A stretch of 22,856 bases of DNA from Aestuariivita sp049276915. Its GTDB lineage: Bacteria; Pseudomonadota; Alphaproteobacteria; Rhodobacterales; Rhodobacteraceae. A model generated the notes under the pieces. It was not told the origin of the DNA and did not search any database. It saw nothing but the letters and a program-made list of their open reading frames with translations. Made by a program: the position numbers and the translations under genes. The first letter of the stretch is position 1. Each line of letters starts with the position of its first letter. This document shows, piece after piece, positions 7,583 through 15,817 of this stretch. The DNA lies in NCBI RefSeq assembly GCF_049276915.1, contig NZ_JBASXK010000165.1, positions 1 through 22,856 on the forward strand, written 5' to 3'.

Positions 7583-9049
7583 TCAGACACTCAGCGTTGC
7601 GGCGACCGCTTTGCTCCATTGCGCATAGGCCGCGTCGCGCTCGGCCCGGGTGTTTTCGGGGGTGAACCGCCTCTCAAGATGCCAGCGCTCTGCAAACCCG
7701 GCCTGATCGGGATACACACCTGCGCGCATACCCGCCAGCCAGGCCGCGCCCAGTGCTGTGGTTTCGACCATGGCGGGGCGATCCACGGGCGCACCCAGGA
7801 TGTCGGCAAGCCGTTGCATCGTCCAGTCGCTGGTGGCCATTCCGCCATCCACCCGCAGCACGGTCTGAGCCGACGCAGACCAGTCGGCTTGCATCGCCTC
7901 AAGCAGATCGCGGGTCTGGAAGGCCACGCTGTCCAGAGCGGCACGCGACAGTTCCGCGGGGCCGGTGCTGCGGGTCAGCCCATAGATCGCACCGCGGCAA
8001 TCGGGGTTCCAATAGGGCGCGCCCAGACCTGTGAAGGCAGGCACGATGATGACGTGTTGCGCGGGATCCGCGTCTTGCGCCAGCGTGCCGGACTGCGCGG
8101 CGCTCTCGATGATGCCAAGGCCATCACGCAACCATTGCACCACGGCACCGGCGATGAAAATCGACCCCTCGAGCGCATAGGTCCGCGTGCCATCCAGTTG
8201 ATAGGCGATGGTGGTCAGCAGCCGGTTTTGCGAGGCCACGGCGACATCGCCCGTGTTCAGCAAGGCAAAGCATCCTGTGCCATAGGTGGATTTCAGCATG
8301 CCCGGCTGGAAACAGGCCTGTCCGATGGTGGCGGCCTGCTGATCGCCCGCAACACCGAGGATCGGAATGGTCGCGCCGAACAGATCGGTGGTCCCATAGT
8401 CGGCAGCGCAGTCGCGCACATCCGGCAGGAGCGACATCGGCACGTCGAGAAGGGCGCACATTTCGGTGCTCCATGCGCCGGTGTGGATATCAAACAGAAG
8501 CGTGCGCGCCGCGTTGGTTGCATCGGTGGCATGAACCTTGCCGCCGGTCAGACGCCAGATCAGGAAGCTGTCAATCGTACCAAAGGCAAGGTCCATGTCA
8601 CGGGCACCCTCGATATGATCGAGGATCCACTTCACCTTCGTGCCTGAAAAGTAGGGATCCAGAAGAAGCCCGGTCGTTGCCGAGACCTGCGCCTCATGGC
8701 CTGCGTCTTTCAGCCTGGCGCAAAGTTCGGCGGTGCGGCGGTCCTGCCAGACGATGGCGTTGTGAATGGCCCGGCCGGTTGCGCGGTCCCAGAGCACGGT
8801 GGTCTCGCGCTGGTTGGTGATCCCGATGCCCTTGATCTGATCCGCAGAAACCCCGGCTTTGGCAATCGCGTCCCGGCAGGTGCCAAGCACAGTTTGCCAG
8901 ATGTCTTCGGGATCATGTTCCACCCAGCCCGAGGCCGGGAAATGCTGGGGGAATTCCTGCTGAGCGCTTGCAACAATCTGCATATCTGCATCGAACAGGA
9001 TGGCACGGCTGGACGTAGTGCCTTGATCTATCGAAAGAATATAGCTCAT
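7583..9049 (-). CDS. glpK: Glycerol kinase
   Basis: FGGY-family kinase of 488 residues (E. coli GlpK 502) that phosphorylates glycerol to sn-glycerol 3-phosphate with ATP in the cytoplasm. Landmarks: DQGTTSSR (8-15) with phosphate-binding Asp8, the glycerol contacts Arg81-Glu82 in NQRETTVLW, Tyr133, and the catalytic base Asp236 in VAGDQQAA followed by STYGTGCF. It lies 15 bases after glpD on the same strand, so the two form an operon in which GlpD uses the GlpK product. No glpF facilitator or glpR regulator is in view. The upstream Shine-Dalgarno is weak (a GAGA stretch about six bases before the ATG). Confidence 0.97.
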   Translation of the reverse strand: MSYILSIDQGTTSSRAILFDADMQIVASAQQEFPQHFPASGWVEHDPEDIWQTVLGTCRDAIAKAGVSADQIKGIGITNQRETTVLWDRATGRAIHNAIVWQDRRTAELCARLKDAGHEAQVSATTGLLLDPYFSGTKVKWILDHIEGARDMDLAFGTIDSFLIWRLTGGKVHATDATNAARTLLFDIHTGAWSTEMCALLDVPMSLLPDVRDCAADYGTTDLFGATIPILGVAGDQQAATIGQACFQPGMLKSTYGTGCFALLNTGDVAVASQNRLLTTIAYQLDGTRTYALEGSIFIAGAVVQWLRDGLGIIESAAQSGTLAQDADPAQHVIIVPAFTGLGAPYWNPDCRGAIYGLTRSTGPAELSRAALDSVAFQTRDLLEAMQADWSASAQTVLRVDGGMATSDWTMQRLADILGAPVDRPAMVETTALGAAWLAGMRAGVYPDQAGFAERWHLERRFTPENTRAERDAAYAQWSKAVAATLSV

Positions 9050-9064
9050 TGGGGTCTCATGTTA

Positions 9065-10630
9065 TCATGCAGCATGGAGGCCGATCCACGCCTCAAGTGC
9101 GCCGACTTCGGCGGGGGTGAAGCGCAGGCCAAGCTTGGAGCGACGCCAGAGGATATCCTCAGCCTCCAAGGCGAATTCGTGCTGCATCAGCCATCGCACC
9201 TCGCGTTCGGTGAGGGAGTGGCCAAAGCTCTGGCCAAGGTCCGCAAGGTTTTCAGCGCCCTCCAGCAGGACAAAGGCATCGCGCCCATAGCCGCGGATAA
9301 GGCGCTGCGCCCAGCGCGCATCAAGGAAGGGATATGCCCGGCGCAACGCGGTGATCTGGGCTTGCACAGTGTCATGGGGAAAGTCGCCGCCGGGCAGCGG
9401 AGCGCCCGCAGTCCATGCCGGGGCGTCCTTGCCCAGACGCGAACCGATCGTGTCGACGGCGGATTGGGCAAGTTTGCGATAGGTCGTGATCTTGCCGCCG
9501 AACACATGCAGCACCGGCGCGCTCATCTCTTCAAGAGACAGCACATAATCGCGCGTCGCCGCCGTGGCCGACCGCGCGCCGTCATCATACAGCGGGCGCA
9601 CTCCGGAATAGCGCCAGACGATGTCATCCAAGCCTATGGAATCCTTGAAGTATTGTGAGGCAAACTCGCACAGATAAAGCGCCTCTTCATCAGTGCAGAC
9701 CGGGGCAGTGTCCGGATCGGGATGGTCCATATCGGTGGTGCCGATCAGGGTGAAATCCTGCTCATAGGGAATGGCAAAGATGATGCGCCCATCCGCGCCC
9801 TGCAGGAAATAGCAGTGATCGCCCTCATACATCCGCCGGACGACGATGTGGCTGCCACGCACCAGGCGCACGGTCTCGGCGCTGTTTGAGCGTATGACTG
9901 CACGCAGGGTTTCACCGACCCAGGGGCCAGCCGCATTGATCAGAAGGCGGGCCTTGTGGATACGCTCGGATCCGTCGCGCTGTTGCGTGGTCACATGCCA
10001 GAGACCGTCATGAACTTCGGCGGAAAGGACCTTGCTTCGGGTCAGGATGCACGCGCCGCGCTGGCTGGCGTCGCGGGCGTTCAAGGAGACCAGACGCGCA
10101 TCTTCGACCCAGCAGTCCGAGTATTCAAAGGCGCGGGTCAGCGCGGGCTTCAGAGCTGCGCCAACGGGCGATGTCCTGAGATTTGTCCGTTTTGTACCAG
10201 GTAAAATGGTGCGACTGCCCAGATTGTCGTAGGCAAACAGGCCCAGACGGATCAGCCAGGCGGGCCGGCGTCCCCGCATCCACGGCATGATTTTCTGCAA
10301 AAGCCGCGACACCGGGGTGTCGCTGTCAAAGCGCATCTGCGGATGCAACGGCAGGACAAACCGCAGGGGCCAGCTGATATGGGGCATGGCCCTGAGCAGG
10401 GTCTCGCGCTCTTTGAGGGCTTCGCGCACCAGCCTGATCTCGAGATACTCAAGATAGCGCAGACCGCCGTGAAACAGCTTGGTCGAGGCTGAGGAGGTCG
10501 CCTGCGCCAGATCACCCTGTTCCGCAAGCGTCACCGACAGGCCGCGCCCGGCGGCATCCCTGGCGATACCGCAGCCGTTGATGCCGCCGCCAATGATGAA
10601 CAGATCGCTTATGTCGTTCGACTGGGTCAT
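9065..10630 (-). CDS. glpD: FAD-dependent glycerol-3-phosphate dehydrogenase
   Basis: Peripheral inner-membrane flavoenzyme of 521 residues (E. coli GlpD 501) that oxidises glycerol 3-phosphate to dihydroxyacetone phosphate and passes electrons to ubiquinone. The FAD motif FIIGGGINGCGIARDA is at 11-26, the GlpD signature SSASTKLFHGGLRYLE at 46-61, and the substrate-site segment YSGVRPL and the late FGGKITTYRKLA segment are also present. The C-terminal helical domain (about 400-521) is complete. The ATG at 10630 is preceded by AAAGG at about six bases on the minus strand. First gene of glpD-glpK and divergent from the racemase gene across about 100 bases. Confidence 0.97.
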   Translation of the reverse strand: MTQSNDISDLFIIGGGINGCGIARDAAGRGLSVTLAEQGDLAQATSSASTKLFHGGLRYLEYLEIRLVREALKERETLLRAMPHISWPLRFVLPLHPQMRFDSDTPVSRLLQKIMPWMRGRRPAWLIRLGLFAYDNLGSRTILPGTKRTNLRTSPVGAALKPALTRAFEYSDCWVEDARLVSLNARDASQRGACILTRSKVLSAEVHDGLWHVTTQQRDGSERIHKARLLINAAGPWVGETLRAVIRSNSAETVRLVRGSHIVVRRMYEGDHCYFLQGADGRIIFAIPYEQDFTLIGTTDMDHPDPDTAPVCTDEEALYLCEFASQYFKDSIGLDDIVWRYSGVRPLYDDGARSATAATRDYVLSLEEMSAPVLHVFGGKITTYRKLAQSAVDTIGSRLGKDAPAWTAGAPLPGGDFPHDTVQAQITALRRAYPFLDARWAQRLIRGYGRDAFVLLEGAENLADLGQSFGHSLTEREVRWLMQHEFALEAEDILWRRSKLGLRFTPAEVGALEAWIGLHAA

Positions 10631-10716
10631 GCTGCCTTTCTGGCGCGTTTTCCGACCATGTCCAAGCCAAACCGTGCTTGACCTCGCTGACCCCCTCTTA
10701 CAACGTCACGACGATC

Positions 10717-10724
10717 AGGGAGGG
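10717..10724 (+). promoter_or_regulatory. Shine-Dalgarno that sets the racemase start
   Basis: AGGGAGGG abuts the ATG at 10725 (no spacer) but lies six bases from the ATG at 10731. The second ATG is therefore the better start. Confidence 0.65.
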
Positions 10725-10730
10725 ATGTCG

Positions 10731-11843
10731 ATGCTGAACCGGAACGGGCCTTTGAGAGGCGTGCGCGTGGTCGAGTTTGCAGGGCTGGGGCCGGCACCGT
10801 TTGCCTGCATGATGCTGGCCGACATGGGGGCCGATGTCGTGCGGATCGCGCGGCCAGGGCAAAAGCCACTGTTCGGGATTGATCAGAAATACAATCTATA
10901 CGACCGGTCGCGAGCCTCGGTTACGCTGGATCTGCGCGATCCCGACCAAAAGGCGCAGGCCGGGGCGCTGGCAACGCGGGCCGAGATCGTGATCGAAGGA
11001 TATCGCCCCGGCGTCATGGAGCGGCTGGGACTGGGCCCTGATGTTCTGTTGGCGCAAAATCCCGCTCTGGTCTTTGGCCGCATGACCGGCTGGGGTCAGG
11101 ACGGACCGTTGAAGGATCGCGCCGGGCATGACCTGAATTACATGGCGATTTCCGGGGCGCTCTGGGCGATTGGTCCGGCCGGCACCCCGCCTCCGCCACC
11201 GCAGAACATCATCGCCGATCTGGCGGGGGGCGGCATGATGATGGTTGCCGGCGTGCTGGCCGCGCTGACCCATGCGCGCGCCAGCGGCGAGGGGCAGGTC
11301 GTGGATAGCTGCATGTCCGACGGCGCGGCCCTGATGATGGTGATGCAATACGGAATGAAAGCCGCAGGCCTTGGCCATTCCGGCGCGCGCGGCGCGGATA
11401 TCCTGAATGGCGGTGCCGCCTGGTATCAGTGTTATGAGACCGGCGATGGCGGGTATGTCTCGATCGGGGCTATTGAACCGCAGTTCTTCGCGAAATTGCT
11501 TGAGACGGTGGGGCGGGCCGATGATCCGGTCTTTGCCGACCAGTACGGGCCAAACGGGCAGGCCGCGATGCAGGAGGCATTGCGCGCCCTGTTCCTTGAA
11601 AGAACACGGGATGAGTGGTGCGCCATTCTGGAACAGGTCGATGCCTGTTTCGCGCCGGTTCTGTCGATGGATGAGGCCCCGCTGCATCCCCATAACGCGG
11701 GTCGCGGCACGTTTGTGGATACGGATGGAATCGTGCAGCCCGGCCCCTGCCCTCGGTTTTCGCGCACGCCGTCGGATCCGCCCACGCATGGGGATGGCGG
11801 GCAGCTTGTGTTGGAGGATGTTCTGGCGGCCTGGGAAGGCTGA
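10731..11843 (+). CDS. Alpha-methylacyl-CoA racemase (CaiB/BaiF fold)
   Basis: Cytoplasmic enzyme of 370 residues that epimerises (2R)/(2S)-2-methylacyl-CoA thioesters so that branched or isoprenoid-derived acids can enter beta-oxidation. The fold is shared with family III CoA transferases, but the racemase residues are here: His133 in GHDLNYMAISG, Asp163 in NIIADLAGGG and Glu236 in WYQCYETGDG. They match His126, Asp156 and Glu241 of the Mycobacterium enzyme, with the same His-Asp spacing of 30, and are followed by the racemase segment SIGAIEPQFF. This argues against a CoA transferase. An open frame extends upstream to 10479 inside glpD, but those residues are antisense noise. It stands alone, divergent from glpD. 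Confidence 0.87.
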   Translation: MLNRNGPLRGVRVVEFAGLGPAPFACMMLADMGADVVRIARPGQKPLFGIDQKYNLYDRSRASVTLDLRDPDQKAQAGALATRAEIVIEGYRPGVMERLGLGPDVLLAQNPALVFGRMTGWGQDGPLKDRAGHDLNYMAISGALWAIGPAGTPPPPPQNIIADLAGGGMMMVAGVLAALTHARASGEGQVVDSCMSDGAALMMVMQYGMKAAGLGHSGARGADILNGGAAWYQCYETGDGGYVSIGAIEPQFFAKLLETVGRADDPVFADQYGPNGQAAMQEALRALFLERTRDEWCAILEQVDACFAPVLSMDEAPLHPHNAGRGTFVDTDGIVQPGPCPRFSRTPSDPPTHGDGGQLVLEDVLAAWEG

Positions 11844-11951
11844 AACAGCCTGCCCCAAATTGCCCCCTTGTCAGTTGTGCCGCTTTTGCCAAGACTGAGG
11901 TCAGCGCTGTCCGATCAGAGGCAGCCTGGAAATGTCAGGGAGATATTGACC

Positions 11952-13439
11952 ATGACCGCAATGACCAGCCGCCTTGCCTGGGCTGCGTCCTTCGCGTTGG
12001 CCGCCAGCTTTGGTGCCGCGCAGGCGCAGCAAACCGACATTACAGTGGGACTGCAACTTGAGCCGCCCCATCTGGACCCGACCAGCGCCGCTGCCGGTGC
12101 TATCGACAGCGTGCTCTATTCCAACGTCTTTGAGGGCCTGACGCGGTTCATGAGCGATGGCTCGGTTGCGCCCGGTCTGGCCGCCAACTGGGAAATCTCG
12201 GAGGACGGCACCGTTTATACATTCACCCTGCGTGACGGGGTGACCTTTCACGATGGCACCACGATGGACGCCGAAGACGTCAAGTTCAGCCTGGATCGGG
12301 CGCGCGCCGAAGACAGTGTGAATGCCCAAAAGGCCCTGTTCGAGGGGATCACCGATGTGACGGTGGTTGATCCGCAAACCGTCCAGGTGACGCTGGCCGA
12401 GCCGAACGGGAGTTTCCTGTTCAACATGGCCTGGGGCGACGCAGTGATCGTGGCACCTGAAAGCATCGAGAACATCAAGCAAACGCCCATCGGGACCGGC
12501 GCGTTCCGCTTTGTGGAATGGGTACAGGGTGACCGGATCGTCCTGGAAAAGAACGCCGATTACTGGGGGACGCCCGCTTTGCTGGACAAGGCGACGTTCA
12601 AGTTCATCTCGGATCCGACGGCGGCTTTTGCGGCGATGATGGCCGAGGATATCGACGCTTTCTCGGGGTTTCCGGCACCGGAAAACCTGCCTCAGTTCGA
12701 AGCCGATCCGCGCTTTCAGGTGCTTGTCGGTTCAACCGAGGGTGAAACGATCCTGTCGATCAACAACAAGCAAGCGCCCTTTGACGATGTACGGGTCAGA
12801 GAGGCGGTCGCCCATGCGATCGACCGCCAGGCGATTATCGACGGGGCGATGTTCGGCTATGGCACGCCCATCGGGACGCATTTTGCGCCCCATAACCCGG
12901 CCTATGTCGATCTGACCGCGATGTCGGCCTTTGATCCGGCCAAGTCCAAGGCGCTTCTGGCCGAAGCCGGGTTTCCGGATGGGTTCGAGACCACGCTGCA
13001 TCTTCCGCCGCCCTCCTATGCACGGCGCGGGGGCGAGATCATTGCCGCTCAGCTGGCCGAGGTGGGCATTACCGCCGAGATCATCAACGTCGAGTGGGCG
13101 CAGTGGCTGGAGACCGTGTTCCGCGGCAAGAATTTCGGTCTGACCATCGTCAGCCATACCGAGCCAATGGATATCGGGATTTATGCGCGGCCGGACTATT
13201 ACTTTCAGTATGACAACCCCGCTTTCCAAGAGCTGATGGCGACGCTGAACACCACCAACGATCCCGAGGCGCGCACCGCGCTGATGCAGGATGCGCAGCG
13301 GATGATCGCGGCGGATTATGTGAACGGGTATCTGTTCCAGCTGGCAGCGCTGGGCGTGGCCAAGGCAGATCTGGAGGGGCTGTGGGTCAACGCCCCCACA
13401 CAGGCCACCGATCTGACGGCTGTGAACTGGGCCAACTGA
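11952..13439 (+). CDS. ABC-type peptide/nickel/opine-family substrate-binding protein, orphan
   Basis: Periplasmic binding protein of family 5 (DppA/OppA type), 495 residues with a signal peptide (positive MTAMTSRLAW, hydrophobic core 9-20, likely cleavage at AQA-QQ after residue 25). The mature start reads TVGLQLEPPHLDPTS, and the body has the usual family segments (VFEGLTRF, NWEISEDGTVYTFTLRDGV and the TGAFRFVEW region). The ATG at 11952 lies nine bases after AGGGAG (11937-11942); the frame open to 11868 lacks a signal peptide. No permease or ATPase gene follows: a strong terminator comes seven bases after the stop and the next gene is on the other strand. Ligand unknown (peptide, opine, sugar or other). 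Confidence 0.88.
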   Translation: MTAMTSRLAWAASFALAASFGAAQAQQTDITVGLQLEPPHLDPTSAAAGAIDSVLYSNVFEGLTRFMSDGSVAPGLAANWEISEDGTVYTFTLRDGVTFHDGTTMDAEDVKFSLDRARAEDSVNAQKALFEGITDVTVVDPQTVQVTLAEPNGSFLFNMAWGDAVIVAPESIENIKQTPIGTGAFRFVEWVQGDRIVLEKNADYWGTPALLDKATFKFISDPTAAFAAMMAEDIDAFSGFPAPENLPQFEADPRFQVLVGSTEGETILSINNKQAPFDDVRVREAVAHAIDRQAIIDGAMFGYGTPIGTHFAPHNPAYVDLTAMSAFDPAKSKALLAEAGFPDGFETTLHLPPPSYARRGGEIIAAQLAEVGITAEIINVEWAQWLETVFRGKNFGLTIVSHTEPMDIGIYARPDYYFQYDNPAFQELMATLNTTNDPEARTALMQDAQRMIAADYVNGYLFQLAALGVAKADLEGLWVNAPTQATDLTAVNWAN

Positions 13440-13445
13440 ACCAAG

Positions 13446-13482
13446 ACAGGGCGCGACCTTGCGGTTGCGCCCTGTTTCTTTT
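13446..13482 (+). terminator. Rho-independent terminator after the binding-protein gene
   Basis: Arms ACAGGGCGCGACC (13446-13458) and GGTTGCGCCCTGT (13463-13475) form a 13-base-pair stem with one G-U pair and a TTGC loop. TTTCTTTT follows (13475-13482). The T-run is only on the plus side, so it terminates the + strand gene. The convergent aminotransferase transcript would also read through this stem. Confidence 0.92.
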
Positions 13483-13517
13483 CCGACCTCCCCAAGAACT
13501 CGGAACTGACGGGTGTC

Positions 13518-14915
13518 TCAGCTGGCTGAAGCCCAGAGGCCGTCTTCCTTGATCTTGCCATAGGCCTCATCCAGCGAGGTGCGGGCGCGGCTGATCAGGA
13601 TGTCGATTTCATCCGGTGTGATCACCAATGGCGGCGAGATGATCATGCGATCCCCCACATGGCGCATCACCAGATTATTGGCAAAGCAGCGTTCGCGCGT
13701 GATATAGCCGACGGTTCCCGGCTCGGACGCGAATTTCGCGCGGGTTTCCTTGTTGGGCGTCAACGCGATCGAGCCCATCATGCCGACGATCTTTGCCTCG
13801 CCCACCATGGGGTGATCCAGCAGGCTTTCCCATTTTTCCTTGAGATACGGAGCGGCCACGTTCCTGACATGGCCAATCACGTCTTCCTCTTCGAGGATGC
13901 GGAGGTTTTCCAGCGCAACGGCAGAGGCGACGGGATGACCCGAATAGGTATAGCCGTGGTTGAATTCACCCTGCGCGATGACACCTGCCACCTCGTCCGA
14001 GACAATCGAGCCACCGATGGGCTGATAGCCCGAGCTGAGGCCCTTGGCGATTGTCATGATGTCCGGGCGGATGTTGAGGGTCTGTGAGCCGAACCAGTTG
14101 CCGGTACGCCCAAAGCCGCAGATGACTTCGTCGGCGATCAGAAGGATTTCATATTTGTCGCAGATGCGCTGGATTTCTGGCCAGTAGGTTTCCGGCGGGA
14201 CGATCACACCGCCTGCCCCCTGCACGGGTTCGGCGATGAAGGCCGCGATGCGGTCTTCGCCCAGCTCAAGAATGGCCGCTTCGAGTTCCTGCGCGCGCGC
14301 CAGACCGAAGGCTTCGGGTGTGTGATCGCCGCCCTCGGCCCACCAGTTGGGCTGATTGATGTGATGAACGTCGGGAATCGGCATACCGCCCTGTGCGTGC
14401 ATCGCGCTCATGCCGCCAAGCGAGCCCGAGCCGACGGATGAACCGTGATAGGCGTTCTTGCGGCTGATGATGATGGATTTCGTCGGCTTGCCCTTCATTG
14501 CCCAATAGGTGCGAACCAGACGGATATTGGTGTCATTGGCCTCGGAACCCGAGCTTGCGAAGAACACGTGGTTCAGATCGCCCGGGGCCAGCTCGGCCAG
14601 CTTTTGCGCCAGCGCAATGGCCGGTACATGCGTGGTCTGAAAGAACGTATTGTAATATGGCAGCTCGCGCATCTGGCGGGCGGCGACATCGGCCAGTTCG
14701 GATCGGCCATAGCCGATGTTCACGCACCAGAGGCCGGCCATCGCGTCGATGATGCGGTTGCCGTCACTGTCGTTCAGCCAGACGCCATTCGCGCGGGTGA
14801 TGACACGCGGGCCTTTGGCTGCCAGTTCGCCGTTGGCGGTGAACGGATGCATGTGATGCGCCGAATCCAGAGCCTGAAGTTCTGCCGTGGGCATGTGATT
14901 TGTGATCTGGGTCAT
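13518..14915 (-). CDS. Class III PLP aminotransferase, probably for putrescine or related amines
   Basis: Fold-type I, class III transaminase of 465 residues (omega-transaminase group), predicted to move an amino group from a diamine or other amine to pyruvate or a similar acceptor in the cytoplasm. PLP contacts: SSGSEAND (121-128), ADEVICGFGRTG (261-272) with Asp262, and Schiff-base Lys291 in TIAKGLSSGY. The sequence closely resembles the Ruegeria (Silicibacter) pomeroyi class III aminotransferase of known structure, and SpuC-type putrescine-pyruvate aminotransferases belong to the same group. AGGAG lies seven bases before the ATG. The adjacent polyamine transporter and GntR gene support a role in polyamine breakdown, but beta-alanine, taurine or other amines are not excluded. 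Confidence 0.88.
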   Translation of the reverse strand: MTQITNHMPTAELQALDSAHHMHPFTANGELAAKGPRVITRANGVWLNDSDGNRIIDAMAGLWCVNIGYGRSELADVAARQMRELPYYNTFFQTTHVPAIALAQKLAELAPGDLNHVFFASSGSEANDTNIRLVRTYWAMKGKPTKSIIISRKNAYHGSSVGSGSLGGMSAMHAQGGMPIPDVHHINQPNWWAEGGDHTPEAFGLARAQELEAAILELGEDRIAAFIAEPVQGAGGVIVPPETYWPEIQRICDKYEILLIADEVICGFGRTGNWFGSQTLNIRPDIMTIAKGLSSGYQPIGGSIVSDEVAGVIAQGEFNHGYTYSGHPVASAVALENLRILEEEDVIGHVRNVAAPYLKEKWESLLDHPMVGEAKIVGMMGSIALTPNKETRAKFASEPGTVGYITRERCFANNLVMRHVGDRMIISPPLVITPDEIDILISRARTSLDEAYGKIKEDGLWASAS

Positions 14916-14945
14916 TGCGCGCTCCTGTCATGTCTGGGTGGGACC

Positions 14946-14973
14946 AAGATATGATCAAATTCCCTGGAGTCAA
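14946..14973 (-). promoter_or_regulatory. probable promoter of the aminotransferase gene
   Basis: On the minus strand, TTGACT (plus 14968-14973) and TATCTT (plus 14946-14951) are spaced by 16 bases. The expected start point near 14939 would give a leader of about 24 bases that contains the AGGAG site. The word TGATCAAATT fills the spacer next to the -10. Confidence 0.45.
14952..14961. promoter_or_regulatory. candidate GntR operator, copy 1
   Basis: TGATCAAATT between the -35 and -10 of the aminotransferase promoter. The identical 10-mer occurs at 15763-15772 in the divergent gntR-potF region. Assignment to the neighbouring GntR protein is inference. Confidence 0.45.
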
Positions 14974-14987
14974 TCGAATCGGCTGGC

Positions 14988-15668
14988 TCAGGTCGTCTCC
15001 CTCAGCACCTGAGACATTTGCCCGGTGCCCTGTGCCACGTCTTCGATCATGGCGCGCGCAGCCGCATCCGGATCGCCTAATTTCAAGGCAGACAAAAGCT
15101 CCTTGTGGCGATCGGGGAGGTTTTCGGTTCCGAACCGTCCGCAGACGACGCGCAGCGAAGGTCCGAACCGAAGCCAGAGTCCTTCGGCCACTCCGTGTAG
15201 AATGGGGGCGTCCGCTTCTTCGTAAAGTCGCATGTGGAACTGATAGTTTGCGGCAAGATATTTGCGCACGTCGCCATTGCGGATGGCCGCATCAAGGGCG
15301 GCATCAATCTTGGACAGATTCGCTATGGCGGTGGCTTCGATCCGCTGGGCGGCACGGCTAGCCAATTGTGACTCAATGCTTTTTCTCAGAAAATCGATTT
15401 CCTCCAGCTCGGCCAGGGAAAGGGTCGGCACGCTGACGCGACGGTTGCCCTGAAAGCGCAGCGCACCTTCGGAGATCAGCCGGCGGATCGCTTCGCGCAC
15501 CGGGGTCATTCCTGCCCCCAGTGCAAGCACCAGACCCTGGATGGTCACCGGCTCACCGGGTGTGAGTTCGCCGAACAGGATTTGCTCGCGCAACTGAAGA
15601 TACACTGTCTCATGTGCGGGCTGTTTGCCGGGTGGCCAAGTGCTGTCTTTTTGAGCTTTGCCGATCAT
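14988..15668 (-). CDS. GntR-family (FadR/FCD subgroup) transcriptional regulator
   Basis: DNA-binding repressor or activator of 226 residues. The winged helix-turn-helix covers about 18-82 (HETVYLQLREQILFGELTPG, then GAGMTPVREAIRRLISEGAL, and a wing with RRVSVP). An all-helical FCD ligand-binding domain covers about 88-215, with likely metal- or ligand-contacting His145 (NYQFHMRLYEE) and His188 (DRHKELL). The frame is open to 15758, but the extra residues overlap the promoter and look non-coding. ATG 15668 is chosen; GTG 15674, seven bases after AAAGG, is an equally possible start. It lies between the aminotransferase and the divergent polyamine operon and probably controls both. The effector is unknown; a polyamine or breakdown product is a guess. 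Confidence 0.88.
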   Translation of the reverse strand: MIGKAQKDSTWPPGKQPAHETVYLQLREQILFGELTPGEPVTIQGLVLALGAGMTPVREAIRRLISEGALRFQGNRRVSVPTLSLAELEEIDFLRKSIESQLASRAAQRIEATAIANLSKIDAALDAAIRNGDVRKYLAANYQFHMRLYEEADAPILHGVAEGLWLRFGPSLRVVCGRFGTENLPDRHKELLSALKLGDPDAAARAMIEDVAQGTGQMSQVLRETT

Positions 15669-15729
15669 ATTCACGAGAGCGCCTTTCGACTTGAACTTCG
15701 TCACCTTGCACAGGTTACCTGCGCATGAA

Positions 15730-15758
15730 ATCATAATCGATGTTGCCCAGAGAGGCAA
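15730..15758 (-). promoter_or_regulatory. probable promoter of the gntR gene
   Basis: On the minus strand, TTGCCT (plus 15753-15758) and TATGAT (plus 15730-15735, five of six consensus bases) are spaced by exactly 17. The palindrome TTGATCAA (15762-15769) lies just upstream of its -35. Confidence 0.5.
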
Positions 15759-15771
15759 AACTTGATCAAAT
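15743..15771 (+). promoter_or_regulatory. possible promoter of the polyamine transport operon
   Basis: TTGCCC (15743-15748) and TCAAAT (15766-15771), spaced by 17. Both are partial matches. The -10 overlaps TTGATCAAATT, so a bound repressor would block it. Confidence 0.35.
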
Positions 15772-15772
15772 T
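15762..15772. promoter_or_regulatory. candidate GntR operator, copy 2
   Basis: TTGATCAAATT contains the perfect palindrome TTGATCAA and shares TGATCAAATT with 14952-14961. It sits between the divergent gntR and potF-like genes. Confidence 0.45.
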
Positions 15773-15817
15773 ATCGAAACCGGGGCAAAGGCTCGGGTTC
15801 ACTTGTGGGAGTAAATG

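Noticed and set aside
7619..9658. Long plus-strand frames opposite glpK and glpD
   Set aside because: Both lie wholly antisense to enzymes with intact catalytic motifs; no independent ribosome site or domain supports them.
10678..10704. TTGACC and TACAAC as a promoter for the racemase gene
   Set aside because: The spacer is only 15 bases and the -10 is poor, so I did not list it as a feature.
10479..10730. N-terminal extension of the racemase into glpD
   Set aside because: The extra residues are antisense to the glpD start, match nothing in the family, and the AGGGAGGG site points to 10731.
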